Below, in pieces: positions 1-7,341 of a stretch of DNA of 47,853 bases. The notes beneath the pieces are model-generated. The model made no database searches, was not told the origin of the DNA, and saw only the letters and a list, made by a program, of their open reading frames with translations. Both the position numbers and the translations under genes were made by a program. Source of the stretch: a virus; IMG/VR virus record IMGVR_UViG_3300005589_000045, positions 1 through 47,853 of that record. The stretch is one strand, 5' to 3'. Within the stretch, counting starts at the first letter, position 1. The number at the start of each line of letters is the position of its first letter.

Positions 1-13
1 GTATGTTGCGAAT
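1..13. repeat. 13-bp direct terminal repeat, putative cos end (left copy)
   Basis: The first 13 bases, GTATGTTGCGAAT, are identical to the last 13 bases at 47841-47853. The repeat lies about 125 bases upstream of the small terminase gene, where lambda-like phages with GpA-type terminases carry cos. A cohesive overhang written at both ends, or a short assembly overlap, would give this pattern. The sequence alone cannot separate the two. Confidence 0.6.
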
Positions 14-48
14 TCCGTTTTGTCTCTTTTTGACATATTTTTGAAATT

Positions 49-77
49 TTGTAGTACGTTTTGTAGTACTACATTTA
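49..77 (+). promoter_or_regulatory. Possible promoter of the terminase operon
   Basis: TTG at 49-51 is followed 18 bases later by TACATTTA at 70-77. This is one base from the Bacteroidota -7 consensus TAnnTTTG. It overlaps the TACTACA repeats, so a protein bound there could also control transcription. Confidence 0.35.
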
Positions 78-132
78 AAAAAACACTACAGAATGAGCAA
101 AAAATACTACAGATGTTTTAAATAATACTACA
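50..132. promoter_or_regulatory. Phased TACTACA repeats, putative TerS-binding (cosB-like) array
   Basis: The heptamer TACTACA occurs at 67-73, 105-111 and 126-132, with a one-base variant (CACTACA) at 84-90. Inverted copies (TGTAGTA) lie at 50-56 and 62-68, so 62-73 is a perfect palindrome. The copies at 84, 105 and 126 are exactly 21 bp apart, which is two helical turns. In lambda, the repeats bound by the small terminase lie in the same place, between the cut site and the small terminase gene. That role here is inferred from position and spacing. Confidence 0.5.
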
Positions 133-139
133 ACCAGAA

Positions 140-718
140 ATGGCGATATATACAATTAGACAATTTGCAGATGAGATTGGGAAAGAACCAAAACATGTTC
201 ATTCGTACATTGCCAGAAAGAAATTGATAAAGAATGGTGATAAGAAAATTGATACCTCAGAATTAATTAATGATGCATTCTTAAAAAAGTATTCTCAAAA
301 GCTTGCTGCAAAAACTATTCTTAAACATGAGACACCGATTAATAGTGATGAAAGTGATGAAAAAGAAATCCCAAAACTAAAAGACACAAATGAATATTCA
401 CAGCTTGAATTACAAGAAAAGCAACTTCGGATTGAAAAGCTAAGACGTGAAGTTGATTTGAAGAATGAAGAATTAAGGAAAAAGAAAGGTGAAAGCATTG
501 ATTTGAATCCAGCTTTAACAATTGTTAAAACGTATTCTGTTAAACTGAAGAAGGAATTAGCAAATGGTGTTCAAATCTTAATTCAGGATATTTGCGCAAG
601 GGAAGGTGTTGATCCAGGAAGGGCAGGTGAATACAAGCTAAAAGTGAATGATATTATTAATTCAAGCAATAAGACCAGTATTGAAGAACTGTTAAAACAA
701 TTTACAGATGGAACTTAA
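140..718 (+). CDS. Terminase small subunit (Nu1-like)
   Basis: This 192-residue protein should recognise the packaging site and recruit the large terminase. Residues 1-50 look like a winged-helix/HTH module (TIRQFADEIGKEPKHVHSYI), as in lambda Nu1. Residues about 90-115 form a charged helix (EKQLRIEKLRREVDLKNEEL) resembling the Nu1 dimerisation helix. The C-terminal part is helical and probably contacts the large subunit. It is the first gene after the putative cos and repeat array. The next gene starts inside its last codons. The assignment rests on fold-like pattern, size and position; sequence identity to Nu1 is low. Confidence 0.7.
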   Translation: MAIYTIRQFADEIGKEPKHVHSYIARKKLIKNGDKKIDTSELINDAFLKKYSQKLAAKTILKHETPINSDESDEKEIPKLKDTNEYSQLELQEKQLRIEKLRREVDLKNEELRKKKGESIDLNPALTIVKTYSVKLKKELANGVQILIQDICAREGVDPGRAGEYKLKVNDIINSSNKTSIEELLKQFTDGT

Positions 719-1181
719 TGATTTTGAAAAAGGATATTTAACATCGATAACGGAAAACGCTGTTTTTAGTATTACCAGAAATAAAGCATCTGGAAATTCT
801 ATCAAAAAAAGATACACGTATGATCCGATTATTCATTATAATTTTAAAGATGAATTAACTTTGATAAAAACTAGTGACTGTTTAAAGAAAATAAACATTT
901 CACATTCTATTAAAAAAATATTAAATAAAAAAAGAATGCACTTTGAATATAGAATTGATATTGGAGGCATCTATAATGTGCATGGTTTAATTGAATATCT
1001 TGAAGTAATAGAAAATTTACAACGGCCAAATATTGTTTATAGATATACTAAGCTTAGAATAGAAAAATTAAAAATCAGTAAAAAAGCTAGATATGACATG
1101 CGTGAAATTGAATTGTACAATGAGCTTTTTAAAATAAACAATCCATTTTCTAATATTGAAAGAATTGAATGTAATGGATAG
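708..1181 (+). CDS. Unknown protein between terminase subunits
   Basis: I do not recognise this 157-residue protein. It is rich in Lys, Ile and Asn, strongly basic, with no membrane segment and no clear motif. Its start overlaps the end of the small terminase gene by 11 bases and its end overlaps the start of the large terminase gene by 8 bases, so the three are probably co-translated. By eye its DNA is more AT-rich than its neighbours. Lambda has no gene at this place. It could be a late insertion or a packaging accessory factor. Confidence 0.7.
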   Translation: MELNDFEKGYLTSITENAVFSITRNKASGNSIKKRYTYDPIIHYNFKDELTLIKTSDCLKKINISHSIKKILNKKRMHFEYRIDIGGIYNVHGLIEYLEVIENLQRPNIVYRYTKLRIEKLKISKKARYDMREIELYNELFKINNPFSNIERIECNG

Positions 1182-3204
1182 TATTCAAAAATTAATAGCT
1201 GCACTTGATAATGATCTGACTTATTTAACACCGGTTGAATGGGCCGAAAAGAATAGGGTATTAACACCAGACATAACAAATTGGCCTGGACCAATGAATT
1301 ATTCAAGAACACCATACCTGAAAGAAATTGCTAATTCCATCATGCCAAATGATAGTGGGCAAATATTTGCAGTAATGAAAGGAAGTCAGATTGGTTTTTC
1401 TATTGGTGGTATTTTCACAATGATGGGTTGGGTAATTGGTGAAAGTCCTGCAAACATGTTATTCATGGTGAATAATGATGATGGATTAAAAAGAGCTATG
1501 CAGGGACCAGTAGACCAGATGATTAATAGTTCAGGCATTGCTAATTTGATCCGGGCAACAAATACAAGGGGAGGCAGGAACCAAAAGACAGGTGATACAA
1601 CAAAGGGTAAAACATTTCCAAATGGTAATTTGTACACATGGTCAGGACAGGCAATTGGATCATTATCACAGATATCAGTTAAATATGGGTTTTATGATGA
1701 GCTTGAAAGATATCCTGTTGCAGATAAAAAGGCCGGTAGTTTAATTTCACTGATTGAAGAACGACACAAATCATTTGCTGATACAAGAAAGCTTTATTTC
1801 ATATCTACACCTGAAATAAAACAAACATCCAACATTGAACCAATATATCTGAAAGGTGATCAACGTAAATATCATATACCATGCAGGTGTTGTGGTGAAA
1901 TGATTAATTTGGAATGGCAAATAAACGTAGATCATTTAGATAAAAAAGCAGGTGTTTGTTTTGATCGAAAACCAAACGGTGAATTAATGCCGGAAACAGT
2001 TAGGTATGTTTGTCAAAAATGTGGCGATGCATTCCATAACACACATCTATATGATTGCTATGAATCGGATTTAGGACAATGGAAACCAACAGCAAAGCCA
2101 ATAAGCTCAATTTATCGATCATATCATATCAGTGCACTATATGCGCCTGCCGGCATGTACAATTGGACTTACTACGCTCAAAAGTGGTGTGAAATACATC
2201 CAATTAATAAACCAACTGAAATTGAAGAACTAAAAACATTTATCAACCAATGTTTGGGGCAAACATGGGAATCTATTGCATCAGAAATTGAGATTAAACA
2301 ATTGATGAAAAACACACGCAATTATGATATTGATATTGTTCCAACAGCATTATCACAGGAAGATGGAAATGGTAAAATTGTACTATTGACATGTGCAGTT
2401 GATTTAAATGGAAAAGAAGATGATGCCAGGTTAGATTATGAAATTGTTGGGTGGAGCAAATCAGGATCGAGTTATTCAATTGCCCATGGAAGTATTGGAA
2501 CTTTTCAACGTTCCAAAACAGTCCGAAGTGGACAGGCAGAAAAATATGCAAAGAAAGATGAAGACCGTGTAAAATGGACTTACAGACATAATTATCCGAA
2601 CAATGTGTGGGAAGTTTACGAAAAAGAAGTAATGGTGAAGATATTCCAAACGGATGATCAAAGCAGAAAATACAGGGTTGCATTTCATGGAATAGATACA
2701 GGACACTTTACCCATCATGCATATGCGTTTGTTACAAAACATAGAAATGTAGTTGGGTTAAAAGGAAAGGTTGATAATAAATACACAAAACATGATGCAG
2801 ATAAATCATTCTTCAAAAAATCAACCACACAGGATAAATTGTATTTAGTTGAAGGTGATAGAATCAAAAGTGAATTAAATGGTCAAATTCAATTAGTTTG
2901 GAATGAAGATTTGGCAATTGATCAACCTGATGGTTTTATGAATTTCCCAAATCCTGATGGCGAAAGGTATATGTTAAAATCATACTTTAACCATTACGAA
3001 GGTGAAAAAATGGAAGCAGAAATGAATGCTGCAGGAACTTCTGTTGGTTTCCGGTGGGTAAAAAAACATTCAAGCTCTGTTAATCACTTCTTTGATTGTA
3101 GAGTTTACAATATGTGTATCAAATACATTTTTACTGAAATAGTATGCAAGTCTGCAAAGGTCCCTGTTAGTTGGGTTAACTTTATGGCGCTATTCAATAA
3201 ATAA
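1174..3204 (+). CDS. terL: Terminase large subunit (GpA family)
   Basis: This 676-residue protein is the packaging motor and cos-cleaving nuclease. The ATPase domain has a variant Walker A (KGSQIGFS, residues 69-76), like the deviant loop of lambda gpA, and a Walker B with the family pattern FYDELERYP. Two Cys pairs (CRCC and CQKC) after the ATPase domain form a zinc-ribbon-like insert. The nuclease domain carries DTGHFTHHAYAF, matching the family's D-S/T-G segment. I chose the ATG at 1174; an in-frame TTG lies at 1156. A terminator follows at 3319. Confidence 0.93.
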   Translation: MDSIQKLIAALDNDLTYLTPVEWAEKNRVLTPDITNWPGPMNYSRTPYLKEIANSIMPNDSGQIFAVMKGSQIGFSIGGIFTMMGWVIGESPANMLFMVNNDDGLKRAMQGPVDQMINSSGIANLIRATNTRGGRNQKTGDTTKGKTFPNGNLYTWSGQAIGSLSQISVKYGFYDELERYPVADKKAGSLISLIEERHKSFADTRKLYFISTPEIKQTSNIEPIYLKGDQRKYHIPCRCCGEMINLEWQINVDHLDKKAGVCFDRKPNGELMPETVRYVCQKCGDAFHNTHLYDCYESDLGQWKPTAKPISSIYRSYHISALYAPAGMYNWTYYAQKWCEIHPINKPTEIEELKTFINQCLGQTWESIASEIEIKQLMKNTRNYDIDIVPTALSQEDGNGKIVLLTCAVDLNGKEDDARLDYEIVGWSKSGSSYSIAHGSIGTFQRSKTVRSGQAEKYAKKDEDRVKWTYRHNYPNNVWEVYEKEVMVKIFQTDDQSRKYRVAFHGIDTGHFTHHAYAFVTKHRNVVGLKGKVDNKYTKHDADKSFFKKSTTQDKLYLVEGDRIKSELNGQIQLVWNEDLAIDQPDGFMNFPNPDGERYMLKSYFNHYEGEKMEAEMNAAGTSVGFRWVKKHSSSVNHFFDCRVYNMCIKYIFTEIVCKSAKVPVSWVNFMALFNK

Positions 3205-3381
3205 TTGTACATTACATACTCTAAAAATGCTGTAAAGTATAAAACAAACAAAATCGTTGCTTATGAATAAACTTTAAAAGGCAGATTGTAATTCCATTAT
3301 TTTTTTCTTTAAGTATTTAGCCCTGATAATAATCGGGGCTTTTTGTTTATAAAATTTCATAACTTTGAAAAAAACAACACT
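3205..3381. other. Intergenic region terL to gpW-like gene
   Basis: This holds the terminator at 3319-3345 and a TAACTTTG at 3360-3367 that fits the Bacteroidota -7 consensus, although its upstream TTG is badly spaced. I see nothing else. Confidence 0.5.
3319..3345 (+). terminator. Rho-independent terminator after terL
   Basis: AGCCCTGAT and ATCGGGGCT form a 9-bp stem with a 4-base loop, followed by five T. It ends the terminase operon and argues against a start upstream of 3382 for the next gene. Confidence 0.8.
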
Positions 3382-3678
3382 ATGGCTATATACTCAACGT
3401 GTATTGAATACATTAGATGTTCCACCAATACAAACGATAAGATTAAACGAATTAATGCAGTCATTGAAGCACTGGAAGATTCAATGTTAGAAGGTGCATT
3501 AAAAGCGAATATTGAAGAATATTCATTGGATGATGGGCAAACCAAAATTAAAACTGTATTTAGAGACATTAACACAATTGAAGATTCAATTGTTGCATTA
3601 ATAAGAAGGCGAACAAGTTTAATTAATTCATGTATTGGGCATAGATACGGCTTGATGGATGGTAAAAACATAATATAA
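3382..3678 (+). CDS. Putative head-tail connector (gpW-like)
   Basis: This 98-residue protein sits directly between the large terminase and the portal, the place of lambda gpW. It is mostly helical with acidic and basic patches (IKRINAVIEALEDSMLEGAL) and a central turn with 'DDGQTKIK', similar to small gpW-type connector proteins that bind below the portal. I chose ATG 3382 because an upstream in-frame ATG lies inside the terminator tail. Its stop overlaps the portal start (TAATG). Assignment is mainly by size and position. Confidence 0.55.
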   Translation: MAIYSTCIEYIRCSTNTNDKIKRINAVIEALEDSMLEGALKANIEEYSLDDGQTKIKTVFRDINTIEDSIVALIRRRTSLINSCIGHRYGLMDGKNII

Positions 3679-5276
3679 TGGGACTACTTGAATATTTTAA
3701 TTTTCCATTTGGAAATAAAGAAAAGGATGATTGGAGCGAAAGAGCCGCCAAAGCTGCAACATACGAAAACGAAGTAAAATCACAGTATAGGAATACGGAA
3801 TATCAAATAATAGAAACAATTTTCGATGGTGAAAAAACTGAAGGTGGATTAGGTGCACCGCTTGCTTATTTACCAGATTACACCGCGTTATCATACCGAA
3901 GTTGGAAAGCATTTACTGACAGTGATTTGGCGCAAATACTTGTTAAGGCCACTGTTAATTGGGTGATTGGTTCCGGTTTAAAATTACAATCAGAACCAAA
4001 TGAAGCTGTAATTGATTCTGAAGGTTTTGATTTTAATAGGAATGAATTTACAAAACAGGTTGAAGATAGGTTTAGATTGTATGCAAGAACAAATAGTGCA
4101 TCATATTCAAATATGGATAACTACAATAAAACACAAAGGACTGCATATTTTAATGCAATTGTTGGTGGTGATGTATTGTGCATCCTTAGAGTTAAAGATG
4201 GTTTACCAAACGTTCAATTAATTGATGGTATTTTTGTTCAAACACCTGGATTTGATGAAGTAGAAGCAGCAAAAGCCAGAAATAACGAAATCATTCATGG
4301 TGTTGAAGTTAATAACAAAGGAACGCATGTTGCTTTTTACGTTCCAAAAAAAGGGGGCGGTCATACTAGAATAGAGGCATTTGGAAAAAATACAAAACGA
4401 CCAACAGCGTTTTTATTATATGGTACTGAATATAGAATTGATTCAGTTAGAGGTTTGCCATTATTATCTGCAGTATTGGAGAAAATAACAAAACTTGATC
4501 GATATAATGAAGCAGTTGTTGCTGGCGCAGAAGAATCTGCAAAGGTGCCTTGGTTTTTTGAACATAAAGAATTCTCAACAGGTTTAAATCCTGATTTAGG
4601 ACATGTTACAAACATGTTAAGTGACCCTGAAAGCCAAACATCTGAAAGTCGTGAAACTGTAGACATGACGGAACAGGGCACCATTATAAAAAAAACCTAC
4701 GAGAAACAACCGATAAACATGCCAATTGGGGCAACAATTAAGAAATTAGAAAGTGGAATGGCAAAAGATCAAGATGTCTTTACAACTGGAAATTTCATTT
4801 ATATTAGTGCAGCCTTGGAAACACCATATGAAGTTGCATTGATGAAATATGTTAATAGTTTTTCATCATCAAGAATGGCATCACAATCATATTTAACTAT
4901 CCTAAAGATTAAAAGATCATTATTTAATGATGCATATAATAATAAGTTCTTTGAATTGTTTTTGGATCTTCAAATACTAACTGACAAAATAAAGGCGGAT
5001 GGTTATTTTTCAGCAAAGAATAAGAATGATGTAATTTTATTGCAAGCTTATAGAAATGCACGTTTCACAGGTCATGGTGTACCACAGGCAGACCCAAACA
5101 GAGAGGTTAACGCAGAAGTAACAAAAATTGCAAATAATTTATCTACACATGAAGCATCAATTGAAAGATTGGATGGTAATGATTTTGACACTACAGTAAG
5201 AAAGCTTGGAAAGGAACATGAATTGATAGATGAAGTAATGCCAAAAGAAGAACAAAATACAGAGGGGGCCGATTAG
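3678..5276 (+). CDS. Portal protein (lambda gpB-like)
   Basis: This 532-residue protein should form the dodecameric portal through which DNA enters and leaves the head. It has the lambda-family features: a 'YRSWKAFTDSDLAQILV' type N-terminal segment, the sequence 'VQLIDGIFVQTP', then 'RGLPLLSAVLEKITKLDRYN', and a long helical region around 'GNFIYISAALETPYEVALM'. Its position between the connector and the S49 protease matches lambda B. It overlaps the antisense gene at 5273 by four bases and ends at a terminator hairpin. Confidence 0.9.
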   Translation: MGLLEYFNFPFGNKEKDDWSERAAKAATYENEVKSQYRNTEYQIIETIFDGEKTEGGLGAPLAYLPDYTALSYRSWKAFTDSDLAQILVKATVNWVIGSGLKLQSEPNEAVIDSEGFDFNRNEFTKQVEDRFRLYARTNSASYSNMDNYNKTQRTAYFNAIVGGDVLCILRVKDGLPNVQLIDGIFVQTPGFDEVEAAKARNNEIIHGVEVNNKGTHVAFYVPKKGGGHTRIEAFGKNTKRPTAFLLYGTEYRIDSVRGLPLLSAVLEKITKLDRYNEAVVAGAEESAKVPWFFEHKEFSTGLNPDLGHVTNMLSDPESQTSESRETVDMTEQGTIIKKTYEKQPINMPIGATIKKLESGMAKDQDVFTTGNFIYISAALETPYEVALMKYVNSFSSSRMASQSYLTILKIKRSLFNDAYNNKFFELFLDLQILTDKIKADGYFSAKNKNDVILLQAYRNARFTGHGVPQADPNREVNAEVTKIANNLSTHEASIERLDGNDFDTTVRKLGKEHELIDEVMPKEEQNTEGAD

Positions 5277-5288
5277 CCCCTTTTTTTT
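5265..5288 (+). terminator. Terminator at end of portal gene
   Basis: GGGGC and GCCCC form a short G+C stem around the portal stop codon, followed by eight T. On the other strand there is no T tract. It separates the portal gene from the antisense gene behind it. Confidence 0.6.
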
Positions 5289-5491
5289 ATCTCATTTTTT
5301 AATAAATCTAATTCATCATCATCCAATTCATCCAGGTATTGTGTGATGTTTTGCTTTTTGTATGAATTATTTTTCATTCTTAGTGCTGATTGGATCCAAT
5401 AACTTCTGGAAGCACCATCCATTTTTCTTAATTTTTCCATTTCGTTCCAAAGGTCTGTATCCATGGAAGCTGCAGTTGTTATTGTCCCCAT
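5273..5491 (-). CDS. Ribbon-helix-helix (CopG-like) DNA-binding protein
   Basis: This 72-residue protein is the only clear minus-strand gene in the window. The segment TAASMDTDLWNEMEKLRKM, followed by SRSYWIQSALR, fits a ribbon-helix-helix fold: a short strand, helix A, turn, helix B. Such proteins bind operators as dimers, often regulating their own gene or a small number of targets. The acidic tail (DELDDDELDLL) could bind a partner. It lies between the portal and protease genes, facing against the head operon, with its own promoter-like box at 5508-5515. That is the layout of a moron gene. Confidence 0.65.
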   Translation of the reverse strand: MGTITTAASMDTDLWNEMEKLRKMDGASRSYWIQSALRMKNNSYKKQNITQYLDELDDDELDLLKNEIKKRG

Positions 5492-5507
5492 AAAAAAAGT
5501 GTTTTAA

Positions 5508-5515
5508 CAAAGATA
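5508..5515 (-). promoter_or_regulatory. -7 promoter element of the antisense RHH gene
   Basis: Read on the minus strand, this is TATCTTTG, an exact match to TAnnTTTG, 16 bases upstream of the RHH start codon. The upstream minus-strand DNA is AT-rich. It would let this gene be expressed independently of the late genes. Confidence 0.55.
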
Positions 5516-5571
5516 ATATAAATCATTTATAACTAAAAAGATAATTCTCAACCAATAAACGCCCCTTAGAC

Positions 5572-5579
5572 TTAATTTT
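5572..5579 (+). promoter_or_regulatory. Possible promoter of the protease-capsid operon
   Basis: TAATTTTG, followed by GATAC, lies about 25 bases upstream of the protease start and matches TAnnTTTG. No convincing TTG lies at the usual distance. Because the terminator at 5265 and the antisense gene break the operon here, a new promoter is expected. Confidence 0.45.
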
Positions 5580-5603
5580 GATACGAAATAAGAGCATAAT
5601 AAC

Positions 5604-6863
5604 ATGGATATAAAGTTAGCTAGGGAAGTTTACGGAAGTGTGTGGATGGTGGACCATTTGACGTTTACGCAGTATTCACAAATGTTAAGTTACTTTTCAA
5701 ACGGTGGTAAATTTGAAAAGCCAGAAGTTATTGGAAATGTTTTTGGAGTAATTCAACAGGACCAGGTATTTAAGGCAGGACGCATTAAAAGGATGGATGC
5801 TGTACCTGCAGGAACCATTGCCCAATACAATTTTGATTCAGTAATAACCAAAAACGGCGGCATGTCGCATAATGGTACAAAAACAATTGCTGAACAATTC
5901 ATTGAAATGGAATCAAATGAAAATGTTATTGGTCACATTTTTAAGATTGAAAGCGGTGGTGGATCTGCAAATGCTATTAAATACATTCGTGAAGTATCAG
6001 CCAAAACGAAAAGAAAAAAACCATTAGTTGTTTTTGCTGAAGATGTGATGGCAAGTGCTGCAATGTATATTGCAAGTGATGCAGATTATATTATTGCAGG
6101 TTCAAATGATGCAATGGTTGGTTCAATTGGTACAATGATACAATTGGATGGTTACAAAAGCGGAACTGAAGACAAAAATGGGAAAAGACATTTAAGAATT
6201 TACGCAAGTCAATCCATCAATAAAAATGCTGAATTTGAAAAGGCAATAAATGATTATAACTATGATCTGATAAAAGAAAAAATATTAGATCCATTGGCAT
6301 CTGAGTTTATTGCAGACATGGAGGCAAATAGGCCAAAAATCACAGCTACCCAAAAAACTGGTGCAATATTCAGAGCAGAAGAAGTTGTTGGAACATTAAT
6401 TGATGAAATCGGATCATTTTCAATTGCAATTGATAAGGTTCATGAATTAGCATCACAAACAAGTAATTCAAACAGCCCTAAAGGGGTAATTAATAATTTA
6501 AATTCTAAACAAATGGATTTAGCAAAATTAAAAGCTGAACACCCGGCAGTATATCAAGCGGCGAAAACCGAAGGTATTAACCAAGGAACAACACAGGAGC
6601 GTGAACGTGTTGAAGCATGGGCAGTTTACAATGAAGTCAATCCTGAAAAGGTTAAGGCCGGTATTGAAAGCGGAAAACCAATGTCAGCAAAAGACATGGC
6701 AGAAATGAATTTACAGATTGCTAAAGGTGGTCAGGTAGAAGCAATTGAAAAAGAAAACCCAGAAGGCACAGCAAAGCCTGTTGAAGCTAAGACTGAAGCA
6801 GAAATTAAAGCTGCAAAACAAAAAGAAGAAATGGACAACCTTTTCAAAAAGGAGGATAACTAA
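5604..6863 (+). CDS. Head maturation protease, S49 family (lambda gpC-like), with scaffold-like C-terminus
   Basis: This 419-residue protein should cut head proteins during capsid maturation. Residues about 135-175 show the SppA/S49 pattern, with the nucleophile serine in 'EDVMASAAMYIASDADYI' and then 'GSNDAMVGSIGTM'. The domain ends near residue 290. Residues 304-419 are charged, helical and low in aromatic residues, like the Nu3 scaffold fused to lambda gpC. An in-frame ATG at 6513 could start the scaffold alone. The stop codon overlaps the decoration gene start. Confidence 0.88.
   Translation: MDIKLAREVYGSVWMVDHLTFTQYSQMLSYFSNGGKFEKPEVIGNVFGVIQQDQVFKAGRIKRMDAVPAGTIAQYNFDSVITKNGGMSHNGTKTIAEQFIEMESNENVIGHIFKIESGGGSANAIKYIREVSAKTKRKKPLVVFAEDVMASAAMYIASDADYIIAGSNDAMVGSIGTMIQLDGYKSGTEDKNGKRHLRIYASQSINKNAEFEKAINDYNYDLIKEKILDPLASEFIADMEANRPKITATQKTGAIFRAEEVVGTLIDEIGSFSIAIDKVHELASQTSNSNSPKGVINNLNSKQMDLAKLKAEHPAVYQAAKTEGINQGTTQERERVEAWAVYNEVNPEKVKAGIESGKPMSAKDMAEMNLQIAKGGQVEAIEKENPEGTAKPVEAKTEAEIKAAKQKEEMDNLFKKEDN
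6513..6863 (+). CDS. Putative nested scaffold protein (Nu3-like internal start)
   Basis: The ATG at codon 304 of the protease gene, preceded by a very AT-rich stretch, would give a 116-residue product beginning MDLAKLKAEHPAVYQ. It is rich in Lys, Glu and Ala and predicted helical. In lambda, the scaffold Nu3 is made from an in-frame start inside gene C in the same relative position. Internal initiation here is inferred, not shown. Confidence 0.45.
   Translation: MDLAKLKAEHPAVYQAAKTEGINQGTTQERERVEAWAVYNEVNPEKVKAGIESGKPMSAKDMAEMNLQIAKGGQVEAIEKENPEGTAKPVEAKTEAEIKAAKQKEEMDNLFKKEDN
6850..6856 (+). promoter_or_regulatory. Strong Shine-Dalgarno site of the decoration gene
   Basis: AAAAAGGAGG stands about seven bases before the ATG at 6863. 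Most genes in this window lack such a site. It fits high expression of an abundant capsid protein. Confidence 0.7.
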
Positions 6864-7330
6864 TGAAAAGAGAAGTTACATTAAGGGATGAAACCCGAAA
6901 TCAAGCAACGTTTGACTATTTGTTGAAAAAGTTGCTGTTAGGCAAGTATACCACGCGACGCATTGATTATGCAAACATATCAGGAGCATTAGAAACTGTT
7001 GTGTCAGGCACTGTGATGGGTAGAGTTGACACCACACAAAAACTGGTTCCTATGGTTTCAACAGCAACAGATGGTTCACAAGAGCCAGTTGCAATATTAC
7101 TTGATGAATTAACTGATATTGGCATTGCAGCAACTGTTGATCAGGTGTTGGTTTGTGATGGTGGTGAGCTTGATAAGGCAAATATTGTTTTTCAAAATGG
7201 TACTGATACACTTGACACTGTAATTACAGCAACTTCTGGTGCTAAAAAAACAGTGGCGGACTTTCTAATTCAAAATGGTAATAGTTTTGAATTTCTTACA
7301 GTTAATGATGCATCTGAATTTGACAACTAA
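6863..7330 (+). CDS. Head decoration protein (lambda gpD-like)
   Basis: This 155-residue protein is of the right size and place, just before the major capsid gene, for the gpD family of capsid-stabilising trimers. The C-terminal two thirds match the family style: 'VSGTVMGRVDTTQKLVPM', then 'EPVAILLDELTD' and 'VLVCDGGELDKANIVF', a small beta-rich fold. It has one of the few strong Shine-Dalgarno sites in the genome. The N-terminal 45 residues are basic and may reach to the capsid. Confidence 0.82.
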   Translation: MKREVTLRDETRNQATFDYLLKKLLLGKYTTRRIDYANISGALETVVSGTVMGRVDTTQKLVPMVSTATDGSQEPVAILLDELTDIGIAATVDQVLVCDGGELDKANIVFQNGTDTLDTVITATSGAKKTVADFLIQNGNSFEFLTVNDASEFDN

Positions 7331-7341
7331 TAATTTATAAA

